In this document: positions 1 to 9,400 of the stretch, one piece after another
Layout of the letters: every line of letters starts with the position of its first letter
Position numbering within the stretch: position 1 is the stretch's first letter
From: Phoronis pallida
Taxonomy: Eukaryota > Phoronida > Phoronidae
Assembly (NCBI GenBank): GCA_028565715.1
Contig: JAOXYC010178913.1
Location: forward strand, 1-12,927
Reading direction: 5' to 3'
DNA length: 12,927 nucleotides
Made by a program: the position numbers and the translations under genes
Notes under the pieces: model-generated
Told to the model about the DNA's origin: nothing
Databases searched by the model: none
What the model saw: the letters and a program-made list of their open reading frames with translations, nothing else

Positions 1-269
1 TGTTGGTAAGGAGGTATAACACGTGGGTGCCTGTCCTTATAATGACAGTTGGCCTACATCCAACAGTTCAGCGGCTTGTCAGCCAGGAAATATATTTTTT
101 TTTGAACAATGAATATCATCGCTAAAGCGTTCGTCGTCTCATTTTTGTTAACACCTAGTTTGCTGAAATTATTGTTTCTCCCATGAACATAATGATGACT
201 ATCGCATACTCATAAATATACTAACTTACAAACAACACATGTTATATTGGGTATGGCATATGTACAAAC
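1..269. other. Start of the CUB4 internal intron, cut by the window edge
   Basis: Follows the donor of exon 14. The diagnostic start of a second-half CUB exon is absent, so the intron exceeds 269 bp. Nothing else was recognised, apart from a single CACGTG at 20-25. Confidence 0.6.
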
Positions 270-498
270 CTCAGTTCTAGAGCGCCATCAACAAAGACCT
301 CAACTTTTGCTCTTCTACAATGGTGGTCTTCAAGTGTAAACAATACGTCAGACCACAGTCGCAGAACAAGATTACTTGGTACTTCGAATGTCCACTGATG
401 ATCAATTAAGTTATCAGGATAAACATCGGGGTTTTCTGATGAATTGAAGTATCCCGAACTGAATTCATTAAGTGTTCCAAGGTCTTCAACTATTGTCA
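270..498 (-). CDS. Exon 14: CUB4 domain, first half (last exon inside the window)
   Basis: 229 nt, phase 1 in and phase 2 out. Acceptor is gttaactttcag|TGAC and donor is ACTGAG|gtttgt. It encodes [20 protein letters not shown], then [28 protein letters not shown] and [16 protein letters not shown]. Cys1 and Cys2 are lost and Cys3 kept, as in CUB2 and CUB3. The matching 140-nt second-half exon, with the diagnostic RWCDS start, is not found in 1-269 and must lie beyond the left edge. The gene is therefore incomplete here and the number of further repeats is unknown. Confidence 0.88.
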
Positions 499-3400
499 CT
501 GAAAGTTAACATTATATTGTTGTTGAAATGGAAAAACGTATTATTTGTATTACAGCGAAAAAGAAATCCTAAATTGATCTTGACAATGAAAAATAGCTAT
601 CTCAAATTTGTTGACTGCTATGTATTTCTGATTGTTGACTATTGATTCAGCAAGTAACCGGCCCTTTGAATCATTAGCAATATATTGGAAGAAGATTTTC
701 TAGTTACCGTTACAGGTCACACTAGCAGCATTACTGCTGGCACATTCATGATTGTTCCATCCTTCATGAGCACAACGATCTAACGAAGCTTCAGTTCCAT
801 TGCAATCCACATAATTCATCCTGAACTGTCCATTACCATAGCCGGAGAAGCTACCACGAGCACTAACAGCAGATCTGATAAAATGTAAGTGTGTACAGAG
901 TCATATTCTGCGCCCAAACTACTGCATGACCAACGGGCATTGATATCAAACTTTTTTTTTTAATGAAGTTGTGAATTCTTTATTACTCGCACCCGCGAAT
1001 GCCTGATACTTTAAGCAACTGAGATATGACATCTATGACGCAAGTGTAATGTCAAAGGTATGGCACTGCTACATATTCCAATTCAAATTGACCCTTTCTG
1101 ATGTGGTTAGAAAACTTACAAAAACCCAAGTTGTTTACAAACAACATCGGCATCATTGATGTCCCACGAGCTTCTACAAATTGTTCCCCATCCTCCATGA
1201 TTCGCAACGTAAATTTCGACTCGCCCTGAAGCTGTGTTGCCGTCACTTATACGAACAGGATAGTCAATTGAGACTGAAAATGACAATATATACTGGCTAT
1301 TAATAGCGTTATCATGCGTTAAGATTCAGACAAAATTAGGACGGGGTGGAGTACAAGTGCTTTGATGTGTTTATGAAAGGCTACATGAACAATGATGTCC
1401 ATGATTATCAAATTGCTTTTCTTTATTTAGTAACTTATAATGACTCATCAAAGAGAGGACATCGCGTTACTGAATTCTTGAAACATTTTAAAGCGACATC
1501 AAGCAACCACCTAAGTGTCAAATCTCAACCACAACATAAATATCAGCTATCTGTTGTGACACATCGTAGTATGTCAAAACGGTCTTTTCCTTGTGAGAGG
1601 ATACAAATGTAAACCTTACCTTCCTTATCAACATAGTGTGTTACGTCATATTGCAGTGAAAACTCAGACCTTCGCCCACCACGATTGATTTCGAACCTGA
1701 TAACAACGTTGCCAGGTCCAAGTGTATACACAGGAATAGAGCTGTATGAATCACACCACCTGTTTTTTAAAAAAAACTCTTACATAACATGCATACTTGA
1801 CTTCAAAAAGCGTTTGCGACGACTCAGGATTTGTTTTCATACTAACCAACATATAATAAGTCATCGTGAACCAGTTAATAAAGCATCACTGAACATTATT
1901 AAGACTTACTGTACAACACACATGTACTTACTTCATGTGAGTATAATGATTCTCATTCACTGATATTTATATCACATTTGTTTACATGCTGGAAACCAAA
2001 CCAGATACAATTTAAGACAAAATGTTCATATCGCTATTGGCATGTACAAACCTTATTTCTAGAGCGCCATCAACAAAGATCTCCACCTTGGCTCTTCTAC
2101 AATACCGGTCGTCAAGTCTAAATGATGAATTGGACCAGAGTCGCAGAACGAGATTGCTTGGAACATCGAATATCCACTGGTGATCAATTAAGTTGTCAGG
2201 ATAATCATCGGGGTTTTCTGATGAATTGAAGTATCCCGAACTGAATATATTAAGTGTTCCAAGGTCTTGAGCGACTGTCACTGAAAGTTCAACAATATAC
2301 TGTTGTTTTAAGTGGAAAATTGTTTTTATTGTATAGCATGTTTTGACAGAAATCTGAAATACATTTTGGCAATGTGACAGTCATTTAATGTTAATAAACT
2401 TCTATGTCATCCTATTTATTGATTATTGATTCATCAAGTCACTCCCTTGAATGATTAGCAATATACAGTGGAAGAACATAATGTCTTACCATTACAGGCA
2501 ACACTAGCAGCATTACTGTTGACGCATTCGTGATTATTCCATTCTGAGTGAGCACAGAGATCTAACGATGCCTCAGTTCCATTGCAATCCACATAACTCA
2601 TCCGGAACTGTCCATTACCATAGCCGGAATATGAGGTACGATCAGCGCTTACGGCACATCTGTAAAATAAGTAATCGACTAATTATGAGAATGTTCAACA
2701 TTTGCACTACTGATGTTGGATTGAATATTTTCGTTCCAGTTGTTTCTCCTTGTATAGTGTACGTTCGACAATGTTTTTAAAATAAGCAAAAAACTAGCCC
2801 TATTTGTACTACATGTCATGATGTCATTGGAAGTCGCCTCATCAAAACGTTAAAGAATACGTTGCTTTAGACTGCAAACGCTAGTTTCCAATTAGTCATC
2901 ATCTCCGTGAAGACTCGATGGATACTATCTTCTTGTCAAATTTTAAGAATGTAGTTATTCTTCCTCCGACTGCGGAGTGTGGACCAAGTAAGACGTCTAT
3001 CGTGACGTCCAAACCGTACGTCTAACGACGTGCTGATCTTCTTGGCATATTCTCTACCAATCCGCCTCCGAGAGAGTTTCCCAAACTGGGGAACAGTATT
3101 AAACCAACAAAGCAGTTGTATTAAAGCGGTCTCCTCAATGGACTAGACATTTTTTTCAAGTTTCTTGTTAGAACGCCAAGGGACCGGTTTGCCTTCTTTG
3201 AATGTAAGTAATGTACCATGCCATTTGCCATCATTCGTGAAGGTGTCAGGCCAAAGTATTCGACTGAAAACACAACACATCTTTGAGTGGATGGCTATGT
3301 AGGCTGGTGTTAAGTTTTCTTCTATTTCTTGTAACACTCGTGGAAAAATTGCATTGCCAACCCCTAAGTAAACTTACGGAAATCCCACTTGTTTACAAAC

Positions 3401-6400
3401 AACATCACCATCATTGGTGTCCCACGAACTGTCACAAATTATTCCCCATCCACCATGATTTGCGACGTAAATTTCGACACGCCCTGCAGCTATGTTCCAG
3501 CCATTAGCAAGACGAATCGGATAATTTGTTTGAGCTTAAATGGATAAAGACGTTTGATATTAATATACATGTACTTATAAGTTAATGGGGTACCTCATCT
3601 TGTATGCTTCAGAATTTTATCAAGTTTAATACACAAGAACATGTTGGAACCTAATTATAAAGTTAACCTTTTCTTCTAAAACATGTTTGGTTAAAAATAC
3701 AGCAACATTATGCTTTGCTTGTTTTGCGGAGCACTTTTTCGTATCGGCGAAATATCTCTCTATTAGCACTTGTTGGCAACTCACTTTGAATCTCCGAGTT
3801 TGAACTCACAACTAGAATCTGGTGTTTCTAGAATATTGAAACTTTTCTGCTAGTAAGGTCAGAATCTCTTATCTGTGTATTTGCGATTCTGTAGTTTTCA
3901 TTTTCTGCAACAAGACGGCGATAGTATGTACACTATGTAAACTTTGATTATATTGGTTTTTGGCCATAAATAAATAATGAAGTTGAAGAAATAGGTGAAG
4001 AATAGAATATTACACAATAGAATTAGTGAGCACTCAAAGGACCTCAATAGTTCCCTGTTCAATCACTCAGTTGAAACTGGTCATAGCATTGCCTTTCACA
4101 ATGCTAAAATACTGGCTGATGACAACAACAGGATTAAACCTCTCATCAAAGAAAGTTTATTAATCAGTGAGTTTCATGCTGAGCGTTCTCTGAACAGAAA
4201 TGTGGGTTCCTTTCCTTTATATCTGTGGTAGTCATTGCATTTATATTTGAGTCAGCAAACAGTGTACACATGAATTTTGATGTGACATAGCTATCTAGAT
4301 TTTGAAATTGTTTTCCTGTTTTGTACTGATACTCATCTGATGATGTTATACCATGAACATTTGCGTCTTCACTTATTTCTTCAACTTCATTATATATGTA
4401 AACTTTGTGTATCACGCGAGCCCGCTAAATGTTATTGGCGAGATTTTTAATGTATGATTATCTGTGAAGATGCAAGGATGTACTTGCGAATATACACTGG
4501 ATGTTTTCAATACTATGGAGTTTTTATTCTATTTTTTCTGATTGGACAATTACTTGGTGAGTTGCCAACAGGTACTAATAGAGAGATATTTCGCCGATAC
4601 GAAAAAGTGCTCCGCAAAACAAGCAAAGCAGAATGTTGCTGTATTTTTAACCAAACATGTTTAAATGAAGATATGTTTTCTTATAAAGCATCCATCCGCG
4701 ATGTATTGACCTAATTCATGTTACCCTGTTTTGGTTGAACATGATGCGGACCTCGATCAATCAAAATAATTTTTATATACTTTTAGCACAAAACAAATTA
4801 ATTCTTGGAAATACCTCTTGTACCGATACTTTGTACTACGTCATATTGCAGTAAAAATCCTGTTTTTCGTTTATTATAATCAGTTTTGAACCGGATACGA
4901 ACGTTGCCAGGTCCGAGTGTATACGTAGAAATGAAGCTGTATGAATCACACCACCTGTTATGGCGAAACAATTGTGCAAGTTATGTACATGTACATGTAC
5001 GTGTGTCATTGACGACTGTGTCGCCGGTAGCGATTATGTCGCCGTCGTATCGATTAAGACGGCAACACAATCGCTACCCGGCGACATAATCGTCCATGAA
5101 ATACGTGCAGAAAAACATTCAAGGGATCCGTACTTATATTATCGAATCGATTAGATTATCAAACTGACCCTTTTCTGGTTATCAAGATCACAATCGAGCA
5201 AATGAAACCGAAATTTTCGAAATAAATTTAAGAAACGCGAGGGATACCCGCAAGCAATTCTTTCAAAAAGCTGTGCATACTGTTAATATTCATTTCTTTT
5301 ATTTGCGTTTGTAACAAAACCGCATTGTTCGTTTTGATTAGAGTTAGCTTTGAGACGACCGTCAATGGTTATTGACTAATGGCTGGAAACGAACTTGTTA
5401 TACCCGTGTACAAATAATGTCGAGCCTGTGAATTTATTTTAACTAAGAAAACCACATGCACATCACTCACGGCATTCTTAAACTTAGCTTCAACAAACCT
5501 TATTTTCAGTGAGCTGTCAACAAAGATCTCCACCTTGGCAATGTCACAATTTTGGTCTTCTAATCTGAACGAAGCGTTAGACCAGAGTCGAAGAACAAGA
5601 TTACTTGGTACATTGAATGTCCACTGATGATCAATTAAGTTGTCAGGATAATTATCAGGGTTTTCAGATGAGTTAAAGTGTCCCGAACTGGACACATTGA
5701 ATGTTCCAAGGTCTTGAACGATTAATACTGAAAGAAAAACAGTACATTCAGATAGTTTTAAACATATATACCATACCGCCGTGGCGTTTTTTTTGACAGG
5801 AATTCTACGGTATTAAGGGAATTCTTGGAAATTATTTCTGATTTTTTGTCGCTACCGAGCTTGATTGAAGGTTGAAAGCTCTACTCTTGATAATTTCTTT
5901 AAATGTGAAAAATAAAGGTCAACATTTGCCATTTTAAGACCCTTTCATTTTTAGTTAGATTGAAGAGGGATAACAAGAACATTATTGAAGAAACATAGCA
6001 ACTAAAAAGTTCTAAAATGTATAGTCTGAAAATTATCGAATCCCTTTTGATAAAGTTTGAGGGACCTTCTTTGAATGGCCAGGACACCGGGGACTCGGGG
6101 AGTATCGTACATAATATTCTAGTACGTATTCTGTTGTTATACAAATGACGCTGTCACGGTTTGCCATGTTCATTGTAGTTTTCATTCCACTCCTGTACTC
6201 TGAAGATGAAACATTTTGCTGTATTTTTTTTTCTGTTATGTCAACATTAACACTTGGGGACCTACATGTACTGCACTGGATACATCCTGATCGCCGTCAC
6301 CGTTTACGGTTGTTCGAGATACTCACAACCAAACCAATCAAAGTTAGATATAAAATCATCTTAAACCAAACTTGTATATTGTATAGTCTATAACATGTTT

Positions 6401-9400
6401 TCTGTCATTTCCTTACCATCACAGGTTACGCCAGCACCACCAGATAGCCTGTTGGCACACTCATGATTGTTCCATCCTGAATGAGAACAACGATCCAACG
6501 ATGCCTCAGTTCCGTTACAATCCACATTACTCATCCGGAACAGTCCGTTGCCATAATAGGCATGGTGACGAGTGCTTGCACTGACAGCGGAGCTTTTGAA
6601 ATAAGAAGTATAGTATTAACCATTCTATGCACCAATCTACCAATGGGAAACGTTAATATTGACCATTATTCGTTTACTGTCTGAAAACTAAACATTCTGT
6701 TCTAATAAAAAGTTTCTTTCACCCCTTGCTCAGTGCCAGTGTCTTCAGTTTGTTGAATGGCTGATTCTCCGAAAGGAGACGGTATACTTTTTTGAAGAGT
6801 CCTCGTGCCAAGGACCACGAACACTATGTTAACAAAAACACTGTTGCCACCGAGCTATCAGGCCACCGAGTCGGAAAATGTGTTTATATTTCCTAAAGGA
6901 GCATACTGACTCCATTATATAGTAAGTGTGAAGTAATTCCTAGGCGTTCTATTCCGATGAATTTTTTCGCTGCCAGTAAAAACTTACGGAAATACCAGCT
7001 GTTTACAAACTACATGAGCATTATTGATGTCCCAAGATCTGTCACAAATTGCACCCCATCCGCCATAGTTTTCGACGTATATTTCGACACGTCCTGCCGC
7101 TGTGTTCCCATTTACAAGACGGACAGGATAGATAGTCTGAGCTAAAATAGGTATACATAATTCATTCATATTATGTTCATTTCCGATTTTTTCTGTCTTT
7201 TCAAATTTATAATTCATACTAGCTCTGTAACCCGCGCTTCGCTGCGGGGTGTGCGCGTGCTTGGCACGTGTGCGCGTGCTTCGCACGTGCACACTCTGTG
7301 CACATGCGCACCTCCTTACCTTGACCAACCTCGACTTTTCAGACCTTCGCACGGTCCTGCACGTGCGGAGTGGGCGCGTGCTTTTCACGTGCGCATCCCA
7401 TGTACATGCACACCCCGTTACCTTGACCAACCTCGTCATTTCCCGACTTTTCCGCGCTTAGCGCGGTCCTGCACGTGCAAGCACGTGCGGGGTGTGTGCA
7501 AGCTACGCACGTGTACACCCCGTGCACATGCACACCCAGTCACCTTGCCCAGCCTCGACCCTTCCCACGCTTCGCGCGGTCAAAACTTGCGGACAGACGG
7601 ACAGACACACACACATTTTCAGACTTATATATCAGATACTCATTATAAATTATTTTATCACTTAACTATCCTTATATTCAAATTGATATCACTTTGTGAT
7701 ATATATGTATTATAACAAAGTAAAGTACACGTGTACTGAAACACGTGAAAAGCATTGTGCGCGGCACGTGTATAATGAAGAATTGTAAAGTTCAAGAACG
7801 TAAAGAATGTTGAAATTCTCACATTTTTGCGCAAATTGGCGATGTTATTTTTCAAAATCTCATCCAATAAAAGGTGGTATTACTTCCCATTCATTGTAAG
7901 AATCACTTTATCTCCCAAGCAGTGATTCATATATCAATTATTTATTATTCAGGTATACATACTTTAATTTTTATCTAATCAATTTTTTTTGGAGAGACGT
8001 GGAAATGAGAATAAAAAATCACTTTGTAACCACACTCAAGTATTAAACTGAGTTGTGTCGTAAAGCAACCATCCGGATCACAATACCAATTCAAATATAA
8101 GAGTTTTTTGGCAAATAAAAGCAACCCCTACCAGTTGTACTGAGATGTTGAGTGACGTCAAAGAGCATGGAAAATCCAGACATTGTAACACTTCCATCAG
8201 TTTTGAACCTGATACGAACGTTGCCAGGTCCTAGCGTGTACATAGGAATGAAGCTGAATGAATCACACCACCTGTTTGATATAAAAGGTTTCCGTTCATC
8301 CTGCAGTAGGTAAATGTCTCACATAAATGTGTTTATTTATTGACGAGATGGTCGGTCGATTACCATGGAATTATCAAAAAAAGGTTGAAGACCCGGCGAA
8401 CAAGTCTATTTTCTGGAACTTCATGACTTGTTTCGAACAGCATCGTCCATTTTCAAATGAGTAGTGACCTGTATGTATAAACAATAACATAAAAAGAGAG
8501 AATATATACAGATACAAGTAGTAGGGGAGAAAGCATATAGTGAAAACAAGAGGTACTATGTTTTCTTCCCTACTACTTGCGTCTGCATATATTCTCTTGT
8601 CATTTAATTGTTTATACATACGGGTCACTGCCCATTTGAAAATGGACGATGCTGTTCGAAACTAATCATGAAGTTCCAGAACACATACTGTTTTTTGAAG
8701 ATATTTACTCTTTGTGTTGAATCTTCAAAAACGTTTCTTTTAATTTGAGAAACGAAGGTCCCTCTTGATAGTGGAGTTACTTTAAGAACTTCATAGAATG
8801 AGCCTTATGGAAAAGAAAATACAAGATATGTCATTTTTATGGAATAAGATTTTCACAATGATACTAACTCATTCTTAGGTTTTTACTCAACAATTACCTT
8901 AGTTCCAGTGTGTCATTAATAAAAACCTCCACAGTGTCATAACTGCAAGAGTTCTCGACCGTGAATGATGTGTTGGTCCATAGTCGCATAACAAGTTTGT
9001 CCGGTACATCAAATATCCACTGACAATCACTATTGACAGGATAATTTTTTGGATAAAATGGCGAGTTAAAGTGCCCCGAACTTAACTCAGTGAGCGTTCC
9101 AAAGTCTATAGAACAGTTGTAAGTGGCTGTCGCTAAAATCAAAACAAGTGTTTAAAATCAGTGGCACTATTTTTGTATAAGAGGGTTGCACCTTATAGTA
9201 AATTCATTGTCCAGTATCGGAGGAGCTACGAAATGTGATGAAAGATGTTGAATCTGTCAATGATTCAACATTTTTCATCAACGTTCCTAATCTTGACGTC
9301 GTCCGTGATGATCGTGCCATTAGTTTAGAAAACTAAGACCTACATGTACCACAATGTAAGAAATTTATAACGACCACTAAGACATAGATCGTTTTGTGGG

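Larger units (their letters stand above)
3679..4714. mobile_element. Composite remnant of Penelope-like retroelements in the CUB2-SRCR2 intron
   Basis: Three pieces lie in intron 3535-4814. On the plus strand 3995-4231 encodes the tail of a GIY-YIG endonuclease-like domain, in pieces [41 protein letters not shown] and [13 protein letters not shown], with the expected R/H, E and N positions, but the GIY and YIG strands are missing. After about 130 bp of UTR-like sequence, a second piece (4559-4714) reads [19 protein letters not shown] and [10 protein letters not shown], like the N-terminal region of these elements. The same segment recurs inverted at 3679-3782 (101 of 104 bases identical to 4559-4662) with an in-frame stop. 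Tail-to-head plus inverted partial copies are typical of Penelope elements. The family call rests on recalled motifs. Confidence 0.6.

Noticed and set aside
1052-1246. Minus-strand open frame overlapping SRCR3 first half
   Set aside because: It is a wrong-frame shadow of exon 12. The true frame carries the SRCR signature and correct splice phases.
1346-1612. Plus-strand open frame of 88 codons
   Set aside because: It is antisense to the CUB3-SRCR3 intron and lacks any protein signature.
4164-4415. Minus-strand open frame of 83 codons
   Set aside because: It is antisense to the UTR-like part of the Penelope-like remnant and has no independent support.
7173-7715. Long plus-strand open frame of 180 codons through the GC-rich block
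   Set aside because: It lies inside the tandem repeat, has Cys/His/Arg-rich low-complexity translation produced by the gcacgtgc units, crosses no plausible splice signals and is antisense to an intron.
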